Counted from the stretch's first letter, positions 7,801-16,934 are shown. The stretch: 64,000 nucleotides of DNA from Lachnospiraceae bacterium (GCA_017542245.1 JAFXXN010000123.1:1-64000); one strand, 5' to 3'. Numbers and translations are program-made. Notes: generated by a model from the letters alone, not told the origin.

Positions 7801-10469
7801 TACACATCCTCTGTTTTATCCGAAACAAGCAATGTCTGAATATTAAGTGAACTGATATTGTCATAAGAAATAAGAACTTCTTCGTAAGGCTGATACTCAG
7901 CTTCAGCAGCATTAGGTGCTACGCTGTAGCCAATAAATTCCCAATGATCATCAGGGCTGTTAGGAGTCCAGCCGTCTATATAATAGGTATCACCTACGCA
8001 TGCGTCTCTGTCAAAAGTAACAATGTCGTATTTTTGGGTATCATTATTCCACCAGCTTCCCTTAGAGATATCTGATACGTAATGAACCGTAGTCAGTTTT
8101 CTCCAATGAGCATAGTAATGAAAATCAGCGCCGTCCTCAATCAGGATCTCTGTATCGTCAACTCGGTTTCCGCCAGTTGCGGCATCATACCAACCGATAA
8201 ACTCATACTTAATATTGTAACCTTCTTCAGAGCCATCATCAACGTGTTCTACATAGCTGTCTTCTATCCAACAGCCGATACGGTAATAACGTCCTGCATC
8301 TCCGTAGTGAACCTCTGTATCCCTTGTACCTACGAGAACATCATCTCCAACTTCCTCATCCCGTTCATAAATTCCCCAGTTGCCGCCATTTGCATGGTAG
8401 GTAATGGTAGGACGCTTGTGCCATACGGCATAGATGGTAGTATCACGAGAAAGAAGCAGTTTATCACCAACCTCATATTCCACTTTTCCCGCAGCAGCCC
8501 ATCGCTGATAAGAAGTCCAGCCCATGAAATCATAGCCTTCACGCCTCAGACCAAAGTCACATATCCAGTATCTTCCAAGATATTCTTCTTCAACCCTAGA
8601 ATCAGCCCAAGTTCCATCATCAAGACAGATCTCGCCACCGTTTGCATCGTAGGTAAACTCATGCAGTGTCTCGCTGTAAGGAATGTAGATGGCATAGAAT
8701 GTAGTATCTTCCGTAAGGACATAATTGTAACCACACTCTACATCCTTTGCATTCTGGTCTGTACTCCAACCTGCGAATCTGTGATTGTCGTCTATCCAAG
8801 GCTGATTTCTTTCGCCATTTGCATCATTTACCCAGAAGTCTCCTACTTCTTCCTCAGAAGTCTTTACGGTAATATAATTGTCATTTTCATCATATTCATA
8901 CCAGTAGCCACCATTTGCGTTATAGGTAACAGTAACACGTTCATGTGCTTCACGCCATGTAGCCTTTACAGTTATGTTTCCTGTCAGGTATACTCTGTTA
9001 ACCTTGTTACCGTTTACCGTCCAGCCGTCAAACTCGTATCCCTCTTTCATAGGCTCATGCCAGCCTATCCAGTAATATCCGCCAAGCTGGTACTCTGTAT
9101 GAGTAGTAAACGCAGGCTCAGGATCACCGTTTTCATCAGTGTAGCCGAAATCCCACTCGCCGCCGTTTGCATCATAGGTTATAGCATAAGCAGGGTCCCA
9201 CTGAGCATAGAATGTAGCACTCTTAGTAAGGTTGACTGTCCTTCCTAAACATGTGCCATTAATATCCGAAGACCAACCTATAAATACATAGCCTTCTCTT
9301 TCCGGCTCTTCCCAGTTAATGGAATAACGTCCGGGCTCTACGCCATAATCTGTCTGTGATGTCTCCCCGTTGTAGAAATGTCCGCCATTAGCATTGTATA
9401 CTACGTCGCAGGACTCTTCCCAAATTGCGTTGAAGATATGGTCAGCATCGACTGTTACAGCGGTAACCATATCGTTGTTACGCCATGAATCACCCCAGCC
9501 AATGAAACGATGACCTGCAAGAGTAGGCTCCGGAACACCTTCACCTACATAATAGATACCGCCATCACAATAGGTAGTGTATGATGTGGTACCATCAGGG
9601 AAGGTGGCATCTTCACTACAGGTGTTGTAGGTGATGGTATATTGACTTTCAATAATAAGTTCACCATCATCTCCAAAAATATAAACCTCACCGTCTATAG
9701 TCTGCTCTCCCCTGAGCATCTTGCCTGAAGCATTAAAGTAATACGTCTTTCCCTCTATGGTCTGCCAGCCGGTCACCATCTTGCCGTCTTCAGCCATATA
9801 GTACATATTGGTGCCAAGCGGAAGCCAGCCAGTCACCATCTTGCCGTCCGTAGCAAAATAGTACCAGCTTCCGCCTATCTGTCCCCAGCCACCTACCTTC
9901 AGCGACCCGTCGGACAGGAAATAGTATGTGGAGCCGTCTATATCCATGAAGCCAACAGCCAGAGTCCCATCTTCCAGGTAATAGTACATCTTGCCGTCCT
10001 CTTCATACCAGCCTGCCTCAGAGTTCTCTATCAGAGCACCGTCATCACCGAACGTGTATGCCTCACCATCTATCGTCTGCTCTCCCCTGAGCATCTTGCC
10101 TGAAGCATTAAAGTAATACGTCTTTCCCTCTATGGTCTGCCAGCCGGTCACCATCTTGCCGTCTTCAGCCATATAGTACATATTGGTGCCAAGTGGAAGC
10201 CAGCCGGTCACCATCTTGCCGTTCGCAGCAAAATAGTACCAGTATATATCTATTTTCTGCCACCCCGTCTTCATCATTCCATTGTCGTCAAAATAGTACC
10301 ACTTTCCATTTACCTGATAAAGACCAGTAGCAATAGTATCATCATCTATATAATAATACCAATTACCGCTACCATCCTGCTGCCAACCCTTATTAGCAGC
10401 TAGTGTTGGCACAGGTATAGAAGTAAATACTAATATACCAACAAGAATGAAGCATAAGATTTTTTTCAT
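4863..10469 (-). CDS. Large secreted surface protein with choline-binding-type, InlB-type, LRR and Ig-like repeats
   Basis: An 1868-residue secreted protein with a Sec signal peptide (lysines, then a hydrophobic core ending in TLAA near residue 25). Residues about 25-270 are cell-wall-binding repeats of the choline-binding type (GW...G.WYYF...GKMVTGW). Residues about 275-1480 are more than ten InlB/Flg_new repeats (TYNANGG ... F.GW ... YAIW). Residues about 1500-1620 are BspA-type leucine-rich repeats (IGAEAF, IPDSV). The end has Big_2-like Ig domains. The first repeats would hold it on choline-bearing wall polymer; the rest look adhesive. GGAGGTGG lies 6 nt before the ATG. The gene sits beside a complete phosphocholine-decoration gene set, which fits a choline anchor. 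No LPXTG was seen. Confidence 0.88.
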   Translation of the reverse strand: MKKILCFILVGILVFTSIPVPTLAANKGWQQDGSGNWYYYIDDDTIATGLYQVNGKWYYFDDNGMMKTGWQKIDIYWYYFAANGKMVTGWLPLGTNMYYMAEDGKMVTGWQTIEGKTYYFNASGKMLRGEQTIDGEAYTFGDDGALIENSEAGWYEEDGKMYYYLEDGTLAVGFMDIDGSTYYFLSDGSLKVGGWGQIGGSWYYFATDGKMVTGWLPLGTNMYYMAEDGKMVTGWQTIEGKTYYFNASGKMLRGEQTIDGEVYIFGDDGELIIESQYTITYNTCSEDATFPDGTTSYTTYCDGGIYYVGEGVPEPTLAGHRFIGWGDSWRNNDMVTAVTVDADHIFNAIWEESCDVVYNANGGHFYNGETSQTDYGVEPGRYSINWEEPEREGYVFIGWSSDINGTCLGRTVNLTKSATFYAQWDPAYAITYDANGGEWDFGYTDENGDPEPAFTTHTEYQLGGYYWIGWHEPMKEGYEFDGWTVNGNKVNRVYLTGNITVKATWREAHERVTVTYNANGGYWYEYDENDNYITVKTSEEEVGDFWVNDANGERNQPWIDDNHRFAGWSTDQNAKDVECGYNYVLTEDTTFYAIYIPYSETLHEFTYDANGGEICLDDGTWADSRVEEEYLGRYWICDFGLRREGYDFMGWTSYQRWAAAGKVEYEVGDKLLLSRDTTIYAVWHKRPTITYHANGGNWGIYERDEEVGDDVLVGTRDTEVHYGDAGRYYRIGCWIEDSYVEHVDDGSEEGYNIKYEFIGWYDAATGGNRVDDTEILIEDGADFHYYAHWRKLTTVHYVSDISKGSWWNNDTQKYDIVTFDRDACVGDTYYIDGWTPNSPDDHWEFIGYSVAPNAAEAEYQPYEEVLISYDNISSLNIQTLLVSDKTEDVYLYAVWKKNPVVRYHDGDDEGESNDYSSWPNGDNGYREHILSAGYHYYFGEEFPEMGHWEARHWIMYDDKGEPVIMDDEMIVPSYGDEYDLYPDWVKVIGITYDANGGLFLDENGNEAWNSESGETSGEVHYRNQRQDDEEWLDGWRPNKVEYEYGDNGEVTNEIHYEFVGWSKDPDFVFDSSLDDPYAELIWDEDYKMLSDYGEAGTADDAVTFPELEEGFFITLYAVYAPKLTIIYDANGGGWNWDGESYKETVRVQNHNYDEETYNIGEWWPERYQYPYNQETGEYFIYPVQYRFIGWSLDKNATDAVTDWEIDLASLGTVKVYAIWAQPIQIPIDFAGGQFCYDSDEDGNPLYDDSVTMYQIEGDYITVYDLNRNFYPEKEGCEFIGWSVGYTNDNGSANGSENGSENNDPVIFVPIYNGVRVRSGMIIRAEWVNYDYPEVHLALDGGVLWGNDAGDENGVIILTPSNRGAYRYSGVLYPGEIGIPYKDGYHFAGWRTENGVFPSKITVTQDISLYATWIDEEGDETFEKDNVIYKMLDDGNLEVIEYKGSSYSVTIPDSINDMNITEIGAEAFMDNSTLTSIRIPDSVVSIGARAFKNCSNLNEITNGSGICVIEAEAFRGCNLEEFRLSAAATTIETCAFADCSNLSEFSFGGLEGYLGTDYDLDDLREVVGSLAVDAFEGCPFTQPVGLRAQSDTVYCYVPNPSYGDKVVLIPYVQSTVEDDTYYYLYSEDGENYTKLEEGDVSIIRNLEYTPACEKDTYLYFRLVVGDYSADVVIEIIATDECPECSGTNGDHEEWCSQYECSEVDSFTLSFSSRTFIAGQGTRLEVDDKGVDRTITWMTENANIVKFNEINATDEDGKLFTGVCGVSRGTAKVTATDQYGNTQKAVISVVEVTLSSGDVELSPCETMQLSATVIGPDGNTVDFGWFTDDSDIARIDENGLIVAESFGEVNLGVEIPGVGKKWIKVTVGFG
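9700..10242. repeat. 168-bp near-identical direct repeats within the surface-protein gene
   Basis: Positions 9700-9867 and 10075-10242 match at all but 4 bases and are exactly 375 bp (125 codons) apart, so the frame is kept. They encode part of the wall-binding repeats. The near identity, unlike the diverged neighbouring repeats, points to recent duplication or gene conversion. Confidence 0.85.
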
Positions 10470-10503
10470 AAAATACCACCTCCAAAATTATATTTTTAAA
10501 GTC

Positions 10504-10530
10504 AAAAAAGGCATCTTTATGCCTTCTTTG
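10504..10530 (-). terminator. Rho-independent terminator of the polysaccharide operon
   Basis: On the minus strand AAGGCAT, a 4-nt loop and ATGCCTT are followed by TTTTTT, just after the stop codon of the BCCT transporter at 10539. It separates the long operon from the surface-protein gene. Confidence 0.85.
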
Positions 10531-10538
10531 ATTTTAAA

Positions 10539-12101
10539 TCACTTTATTTTTTTCATTCCATTTTCTTCTTCATCCATATACTTCTTGGAATCCTTAATAA
10601 AACTTGCAACAATCAGGATCATAACGATACCGATAGGAAATGCTGCAATTATGGAAACAGTCTGAAGATTAGCCATCGTGCCCTCAGAAAAGATTAAAGC
10701 TATAGGAAGCATAATAAGGAGAATAGCCCAAAAAAGTTTCATCTTCTTGCTTGCAGTTTCGTCATTCTCCATATCCTTATAACTATAGTTTGAAGCCACC
10801 ATCGTAATACTATCAAACGATGTTGCATAAAAAGCAAACATCGCAAGGGCTAGTACCACAAGGAATATTGCCGGCAAAGGAAGCTGATTAATTATGTCAA
10901 TAATCGTTTGATATAAATCATCACCATTTGTATGATACTGAGCAACGGCATCAAATTTTCCATGAACTTTCATTCCAAGGCCGAAATTTCCAAGAACAAT
11001 AAATGAAATCAAGGTGCTGGCCGTTCCAAATACGTATGACCCCATAATAACTTGTTTTACGGTTCTGCCACGGCTAATCATTCCCATAAAGAACGGAGCT
11101 GCAACACACCATACCATCCAGTATGCCCAATAAAATATAGTCCAGTTCTGCGCAAATCCCGCCTCTGATCTGGTTGCATCCGTCCATGTTGAAAGGCTGA
11201 TAAAGTTCTGTACCATATTACCTATCGAAGTAAGACCAGTCTCAAATGAGAATCTTGTTTCTCCGCCAAACAAAAATACATATGATAGAATAAAACCAAA
11301 TAGTATCATGCAGATCTTAGAAAGCATATTGACACCTTTAAGACCATTTAATACTGAGCAAGTATAAATTCCGCAAACAATCAACAGAATTGCGATTGAG
11401 ACAAACTTCGTGCTTTCGATTCCAAATAAGCTTGTCAATACCATTGAAAGAAGAGGAGTTGCGATTGAGAAGGTAGTTGCAGTTCCTGCTATAAGAGCAA
11501 TAACTGCAAGAAGGTCTATTACCTTTCCCCAAGGTCCATCGGTATGCTTACCGAGTATCGGTCTGCATGCCTCAGAGTATTTCTGTTTGTGACATCCCCT
11601 AACATGGAGCATAAATCCGAAGCAAGCTGCAAGAACTGCATAAAAACTCCAAGGAATCAGACTCCAGTGATATAAAGGATATGTCGGTGCCCATTCATTT
11701 ATATCCCCAAGTCCCAATACACGAGTCTCTTCATAATAATATATCCATTCACAGAAGGAATAGAAAAGGATATCTGAAGCCAGACCACAGGTAAAAACCA
11801 TTGCTCCCCATGAGAAGAATCCATACTTAGGCTTCTCACCGGGTTTTCCGATTGTAATAGAGCCGATTTTGGAATATGAAAGCCATATGGAAACAAGAAA
11901 GAATCCCAGTCCGATAACAAGATAATAAGATCCCATCTTGTCTCCCAGAAAGCTCCTTATTACCTCAAGTGCATTGGTTGAATTTTCAGGTGCAATAATA
12001 AAATAAGCACACAAAATCAGAATACAGGCAAGCGGGATTATAGTAGTAAAGGGATCTATTCTCCTCTTTTTGTCACCTTGTTTTGCGGTTTTGCTTTTCA
12101 T
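10539..12101 (-). CDS. BCCT-family choline/betaine transporter
   Basis: A 520-residue membrane transporter of the betaine/carnitine/choline family with about 12 hydrophobic segments. Recognisable family segments are the tryptophan-rich FYWAYWMVWCVAAPFFMG helix, ISRGRT, and the late segment FYATSFDSIT. The ATG follows GGAGGA and overlaps the stop of licC in an ATGA arrangement. Because the next genes encode LicC and LicA domains, choline is the most likely substrate, supplying phosphocholine synthesis. It is the last gene of the operon and is followed by a terminator. Substrate assignment is inferred from context. Confidence 0.88.
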   Translation of the reverse strand: MKSKTAKQGDKKRRIDPFTTIIPLACILILCAYFIIAPENSTNALEVIRSFLGDKMGSYYLVIGLGFFLVSIWLSYSKIGSITIGKPGEKPKYGFFSWGAMVFTCGLASDILFYSFCEWIYYYEETRVLGLGDINEWAPTYPLYHWSLIPWSFYAVLAACFGFMLHVRGCHKQKYSEACRPILGKHTDGPWGKVIDLLAVIALIAGTATTFSIATPLLSMVLTSLFGIESTKFVSIAILLIVCGIYTCSVLNGLKGVNMLSKICMILFGFILSYVFLFGGETRFSFETGLTSIGNMVQNFISLSTWTDATRSEAGFAQNWTIFYWAYWMVWCVAAPFFMGMISRGRTVKQVIMGSYVFGTASTLISFIVLGNFGLGMKVHGKFDAVAQYHTNGDDLYQTIIDIINQLPLPAIFLVVLALAMFAFYATSFDSITMVASNYSYKDMENDETASKKMKLFWAILLIMLPIALIFSEGTMANLQTVSIIAAFPIGIVMILIVASFIKDSKKYMDEEENGMKKIK

Positions 12102-12847
12102 AATTGATGTCCTCCAGTGTGGTTTTTATATTTATATTTTTGATAAGTTTTATCAATCTTTATCAATTCATCAAGATTATCAATCTCAATTATGTCCGAC
12201 AATTTCATTTCTCTTATTCCCAAACGATAATCCTCAAAATGACAGAACATAGCTACATCATCCCAGTAAATCTGTTGATTGCCAGATTCAAATTCCTGTT
12301 CTAGATGCTTCCTAAGCTGTTCCCCATCCGACGCAGACCACCGAGATATCGAATATAGCTGCCATCCATGCTTTCCACCAGTCCTAGAGCAGGACTTGAC
12401 TATCCCATCTTCAACATTCATTAGCCATTCATCTGTCTCTCCTTCACACCATACTGCATTGTATCCAGATAACTCAAAATACGGATTAAGTATATCAGCA
12501 TTGTAAATAATTTGATCCCCATCCAAGATAATACAATCCCTAAGGTAATCGCGAGCCATATACAGTGATGAGATATTATTGCAAGAATCATAATAGGGGT
12601 TTTCAATAATCTTAATATCTTCCTGTCCTTCAGCCCATTCATAAAACTGATTCTTAAGATATCCCACAACCACATAAATTTCTTTAATGCTGTTCTTCCT
12701 CAAACCCTCTACAACAGTATCTATCATCCTAACTCCGTTAACCTTCACTAGAGGTTTTGGAATCTCGAAAGTAAGTGGTTGCATTCGTTTACCTATTCCC
12801 GCTGCCATAACGATAGCTCTTTTAACAGTGTAAAACTCGTCATTCAA
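12098..12847 (-). CDS. licC: LicC-like choline-phosphate cytidylyltransferase
   Basis: A 249-residue sugar-nucleotidyltransferase-type enzyme. It has the nucleotide-binding loop MAAGIGKRMQPLT, the KPLVKVNG lysine motif, and DGDQI for metal binding, as in pneumococcal LicC. The expected reaction is phosphocholine + CTP to CDP-choline. It is sandwiched between a choline transporter and a LicC-LicA fusion, so two LicC-type domains occur side by side. One of them may act on another substrate, for example phosphoethanolamine or aminoethylphosphonate. The ATGA overlap with the downstream transporter indicates coupling. Confidence 0.8.
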   Translation of the reverse strand: MNDEFYTVKRAIVMAAGIGKRMQPLTFEIPKPLVKVNGVRMIDTVVEGLRKNSIKEIYVVVGYLKNQFYEWAEGQEDIKIIENPYYDSCNNISSLYMARDYLRDCIILDGDQIIYNADILNPYFELSGYNAVWCEGETDEWLMNVEDGIVKSCSRTGGKHGWQLYSISRWSASDGEQLRKHLEQEFESGNQQIYWDDVAMFCHFEDYRLGIREMKLSDIIEIDNLDELIKIDKTYQKYKYKNHTGGHQL

Positions 12848-12862
12848 GTTCTATCCCCCCTT

Positions 12863-14503
12863 CTATGATTCTTCTTCACTCATCATTTCTTTTGCCAACT
12901 TATAAAAATCCTTTGCATAACGATACTGGCGAAGAGAATACTCGCCAAACTCCACTCCTAGTTTACGTTTGTACTCGCACCAATTCGACCACAAAAGGCC
13001 ACATATAGCTATATAGCAATATATTTTTGTTCGAATTTCCTTACCACAATCACCTCTAAAGTAAATATCTATCAGTCGGTCACATAGTTTCTTGTCATAT
13101 AAACTATAAATACAGAACATAGCTATATCTACATGAGGATCCTGCATACCTGAATATTCCCAATCAGTAAGCTGAAGAGCTTCACCCTCTTCCGTTTGAT
13201 AAAACAAGAAATTGTCTGGCACAGCATCTATATGAGTTAAACACCAATCCTTTTTCAATCCATCTAAATAGTTCTTTAACGAAAAAACATTACTCTTTGT
13301 AACTTTATAATCCCGAAACACAGAAGGATTCCCATCCCATAAGGATTCATAAAACTCTATCTGACCAAATATATCAAAAGTATGTGACACTTTTAAATTC
13401 ATAGAATGAAAAGCTTTTAGCTTCCTCATACATTTTTTAAGATCCCTTATATCCTCTGAATTACATGCTCGAATGCCTTCAAGGTATCTTGTAATCTTAT
13501 AACCATTTTCTGGATTGATATAGACCGGATCATCACATAACCCCATTCCACTTATTGTGCTAAAAACTTCAGCCTCGTGTTTTCGGTCAATCAACAGGTC
13601 AGTACCTTCGCCAGGAATACGCATAATATACTTCTCATCCCTTACTCTGAAAAGGAACGAGCGATTAGTCATACCTTTTTTCAATACACAGATATCAACA
13701 ATCTCATCTTCTTTACAATCTAAAGCATAAGCAATTGTAGCTATAGCATCTGATTTTAATTGATTCGAACCAGAATCAAGATCTCTCAGCTGTTCATACG
13801 TGTTTATTTCCACTATATCTGACATATGAACAACATTAGCACGAAGAATCATTCTATCCTTTTGATAAAGAGCTTTCTCCCAAAAACTGTCATTATGCCC
13901 TTCATTATCCATACTTTTTAGTCGATTTTTGACAAGAATTGATTCAGGCTCTCCTAAATAGGCTATCCCTATCATTCCATTTCCAGCTTTCTTTTCAGAA
14001 ACCCTTACCAATTCCATTTTCCTATTAACACGAACTTCTGATTCTTCATCTACCAAATCACTAACCATATACCAAGAATATAATTCTTTTTCATGAAACG
14101 GATTAGTACTGCACCAGATATCACAAGGAACTATATATGTGCTATTTATGCGATTGGCTACTAAGGCTAAAGAGTGAAGATTGTTTTTGTTAGCATATTC
14201 TTCATTAACAACCAAATGAACCCCATATTCATCAATAAGATATTCAAATTGATCTTTTAAGAATCCAACTACAACCGTTATGTCTTTAATTCCAACAGAA
14301 CGTAATTGCCTGATAAGTCGATCTATCAATCTCTCACCATTAACTTCTAGCAAAGCCTTGGGTACTGTCATATTTATTGGTACCATTCTCATACCAAAAC
14401 CTGCAGCAAGAATAATAGCGTTACTTGGAGTCCCTACTTTATCCTCTATATTTTTTTCAAAATCCAACACTTTCTTACCATCTAAATATTCTTCTACAGA
14501 CAT
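12863..14503 (-). CDS. Fusion of a LicC-type cytidylyltransferase and a LicA-type choline kinase
   Basis: A 546-residue two-domain protein. Residues about 28-235 repeat the LicC fold (ILAAGFGMRMVPIN, VPKALLEVNGE, PCDIW). Residues about 250-540 are a choline/ethanolamine kinase: the catalytic THIDAVPDNFLF (HxDxxxxN) and the DWEYSGMQDPHVDIA metal-binding motif are intact. One polypeptide could thus phosphorylate choline and make CDP-choline. The ATG at 14503 follows GGGAG; an upstream TTG at 14515 is possible but weaker. It starts 18 bp after the preceding gene. The fusion order is cytidylyltransferase then kinase. Confidence 0.85.
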   Translation of the reverse strand: MSVEEYLDGKKVLDFEKNIEDKVGTPSNAIILAAGFGMRMVPINMTVPKALLEVNGERLIDRLIRQLRSVGIKDITVVVGFLKDQFEYLIDEYGVHLVVNEEYANKNNLHSLALVANRINSTYIVPCDIWCSTNPFHEKELYSWYMVSDLVDEESEVRVNRKMELVRVSEKKAGNGMIGIAYLGEPESILVKNRLKSMDNEGHNDSFWEKALYQKDRMILRANVVHMSDIVEINTYEQLRDLDSGSNQLKSDAIATIAYALDCKEDEIVDICVLKKGMTNRSFLFRVRDEKYIMRIPGEGTDLLIDRKHEAEVFSTISGMGLCDDPVYINPENGYKITRYLEGIRACNSEDIRDLKKCMRKLKAFHSMNLKVSHTFDIFGQIEFYESLWDGNPSVFRDYKVTKSNVFSLKNYLDGLKKDWCLTHIDAVPDNFLFYQTEEGEALQLTDWEYSGMQDPHVDIAMFCIYSLYDKKLCDRLIDIYFRGDCGKEIRTKIYCYIAICGLLWSNWCEYKRKLGVEFGEYSLRQYRYAKDFYKLAKEMMSEEES

Positions 14504-14520
14504 AATTTCTCCCAACCGAT

Positions 14521-15849
14521 TTATATTTCCACAAAGTTTTCTTTCTTATAAAAGGAATCCATAACACGACATATAGCACCAGATACATCACTGCTTATAT
14601 ACGCACTTTCAATCCCGGTATTTATCGTCTTAACAAAATCAACTAACTCGTATCTTATACCTTCACCTTCAAGAGGATAAAAATATCTACGATTATCACT
14701 TGAATTTTCATATCTAATTTCAAAATAATCTGTTTTCCACCAAGGTGCTGGTACATATATATATCCTTTTGTACCAGATATAATCATTTCTCCTTCTGAT
14801 TTAATTCCCCTTCCAACCTTAAGTGTAGCTGTCGCATGTGTATATAAAAAGTCTATTTTGGTAAACTGATCAAAATCATCATTGCTCAATCTACTCACAA
14901 TATTAATATTCAAATATTCTGTACCCAAAATCTGTACTATAGGAAGCAAAGCCGTCGGCCCCCACAAACAAATACTATTCCAAGCATATTTCTTATCATC
15001 AACTTCCTGAATACTGGTACAAGTTGTATCAATAGATATTATGTCCCCTATCCTTCCTGACTTTACCAAAAGTAGCAATCTATAATATGCGGTTGAATAA
15101 GCAGTCTTTATAGAATTCATAAGAACTACATTCTTAATTTTGGCCAATTCATTCAATTCCTTGAACTGCTCTTCTTTTAATGCAATCGGAGACTCACATA
15201 AGATATGTACTCCTTGAGCAATTGCTTCTTTAATCTGTTCATAGTGTTCTGAAGGATGAGATAAAACATATATTGCATCACATCGTTTTAAAAAATCTGA
15301 AAAATCTTGTGTAATATAAATATCTGACGACCCAAGAATATTTTTAATATCTTTGTTTCTAGCATAAACACCACTAATCTCAATACCATTAACATACTTG
15401 CATTCATTATAATATTTTACAAGAATTCTAGATTCATAATCTCCAACGAAACCCATCCTTATTTTTCTCTGCTCTGCCCTAACCTCTGAACTTGAAACCC
15501 CCTCAGTTCTAGGAAGATAAATCACCTTACAATACTCATTTAAATAATCAAATTTTCCCTCCCAATCTGAGCCTACTGTAAAGATGTCAACATTGAAACG
15601 CCTAATATCATCTATTTTCTGACCATCATATTCCTCAACAATTATTTCATCAGCAAGTCCCGTCCGTTGTAATGCCTCTATACGCTCCATTAATGGTTGT
15701 TGAACATTTATCTTTCCACGCGTCATATCGAAATCATCAGATGTAACACCCACAATAAGATAATCTCCTAATGCTTTAGCACGCTCCAATAACTTAATGT
15801 GACCGAAATGAAGAAGATCATAAGTTCCATATGTAATTACTCTGGTCAT
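14521..15849 (-). CDS. Fusion of a TagD-type cytidylyltransferase and a Gfo/Idh/MocA oxidoreductase
   Basis: A 442-residue fusion. Residues 1-125 resemble glycerol-3-phosphate cytidylyltransferase (VITYGTYDLLHFGH with the HxGH motif, and the late EGVSSSEVR segment). From about 130 a Rossmann domain begins (RMGFVGDYES) and continues as a Gfo/Idh/MocA oxidoreductase, with CESPIAL typical of the E-K/P region. The ATG at 15849 follows GAGG and gives the usual TagD N-terminus; another ATG at 15861 overlaps the upstream stop. It probably makes and oxidises a CDP-linked small polyol. The next gene is an aminotransferase, which suggests the oxidised product is aminated. Substrates are unknown. Confidence 0.8.
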   Translation of the reverse strand: MTRVITYGTYDLLHFGHIKLLERAKALGDYLIVGVTSDDFDMTRGKINVQQPLMERIEALQRTGLADEIIVEEYDGQKIDDIRRFNVDIFTVGSDWEGKFDYLNEYCKVIYLPRTEGVSSSEVRAEQRKIRMGFVGDYESRILVKYYNECKYVNGIEISGVYARNKDIKNILGSSDIYITQDFSDFLKRCDAIYVLSHPSEHYEQIKEAIAQGVHILCESPIALKEEQFKELNELAKIKNVVLMNSIKTAYSTAYYRLLLLVKSGRIGDIISIDTTCTSIQEVDDKKYAWNSICLWGPTALLPIVQILGTEYLNINIVSRLSNDDFDQFTKIDFLYTHATATLKVGRGIKSEGEMIISGTKGYIYVPAPWWKTDYFEIRYENSSDNRRYFYPLEGEGIRYELVDFVKTINTGIESAYISSDVSGAICRVMDSFYKKENFVEI

Positions 15850-15857
15850 TTTTAACC

Positions 15858-16934
15858 TCATATCAAATTTCTTTTTTGCATATCATAAAAAGCGGCAATT
15901 AAAGTATCAAAATCCTCTTCTTTCAGTGCTCCAATATGGCCAACTCGAAAAACTTTGTCTTTTAAATCTCCACCATTTGGGCATACCCATATATCATATT
16001 CATCCTTTAACACAGAAAAAATATCATAAGCCGACCTGCCATTAGTAACAGTCAATGGAGTTACTGCATTCGGAAGAGAATGAGATATTATCTCAAATGG
16101 TAATTCAGATAATTTGCTACGGAAATATCTTGCAAGAGATCCTATTCTTTCAACTTCAAAATCTACTCCACCCGATGCTTCTATATCCTTTAATCTTTTA
16201 TTAATTTGAATAAGAATACTAACAGCACAAGTAAATGGAGTTTGACCACGTTCCTGATTACTAATTGCTAATTTTAAGTCCATATAAAGCGTTTTAGGAT
16301 TATTATGTTCTACTTTATTTATTGCTTTTGGAGACATTACTATAATAGATACTCCAGGAGGACAAGCCAAAGCCTTTTGAGATCCCGTAATCATAACATC
16401 GACATCCAATTTTTCCATATCAAAAGGATCACAAAGGAATGAACTAATTGAATCAACTACCAAAAACAAATTATTTCTCTTACAAAACTCACTTATCAGT
16501 TTTATATTATATAGTACTCCAATAGAAGTTTCATCAATATTTACAAGAAATCCTGTATAATCTTTACCATCATATGGTGTCAAATCGCATTCTGATACAC
16601 TATGTCCAAATTTAGGGCGAATAACCGTAAACGAAACATTATGTATCTCCAGAAGCTCTACAAATCGATGTCCAAAAGTTCCTCCATCAATCACAAGAAC
16701 GTTATCAGAAGAATCAAAAAGATTCATTACTACTGCTTCCATAGAAAGCGTTCCAGATCCAGTCATGAAAACAACCTTTGAATTATTAGGAGCTTTTGAA
16801 AACTTAAGAATATATTTCTCATTTTCTTTCATAATTTCAGAAAACTCATTAGTTCTAAAATATGGTACTTGAATTGCCCCTAAAGCAAGCACAGATTCAT
16901 CACACATAACGGGACCAACTGTAAAATTTAGCAT
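15858..16934 (-). CDS. Class V PLP-dependent aminotransferase (AGT/PhnW-like)
   Basis: A 358-residue PLP enzyme of the alanine-glyoxylate / 2-aminoethylphosphonate transaminase group: TVGPV near the start, MTGSGTLSMEAV for phosphate binding, VVDSISSF with the PLP aspartate, and ITGSQKALACPPG with the Schiff-base lysine. PhnW would make aminoethylphosphonate, but no PEP mutase or phosphonopyruvate decarboxylase is in the window. Its stop overlaps the upstream end of the TagD-oxidoreductase gene, suggesting that it aminates the product of that fusion. The actual substrate is not known. Confidence 0.82.
   Translation of the reverse strand: MLNFTVGPVMCDESVLALGAIQVPYFRTNEFSEIMKENEKYILKFSKAPNNSKVVFMTGSGTLSMEAVVMNLFDSSDNVLVIDGGTFGHRFVELLEIHNVSFTVIRPKFGHSVSECDLTPYDGKDYTGFLVNIDETSIGVLYNIKLISEFCKRNNLFLVVDSISSFLCDPFDMEKLDVDVMITGSQKALACPPGVSIIVMSPKAINKVEHNNPKTLYMDLKLAISNQERGQTPFTCAVSILIQINKRLKDIEASGGVDFEVERIGSLARYFRSKLSELPFEIISHSLPNAVTPLTVTNGRSAYDIFSVLKDEYDIWVCPNGGDLKDKVFRVGHIGALKEEDFDTLIAAFYDMQKRNLI

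Noticed and set aside
8082-9248. 388-codon plus-strand open frame
   Set aside because: It is antisense to the repeat-rich surface protein; the repeated composition keeps stops away. No ribosome binding site or recognised domain.
15858-16934. Confident PhnW (aminoethylphosphonate) assignment
   Set aside because: The class V aminotransferase fits, but no PEP mutase or phosphonopyruvate decarboxylase gene is in the window.
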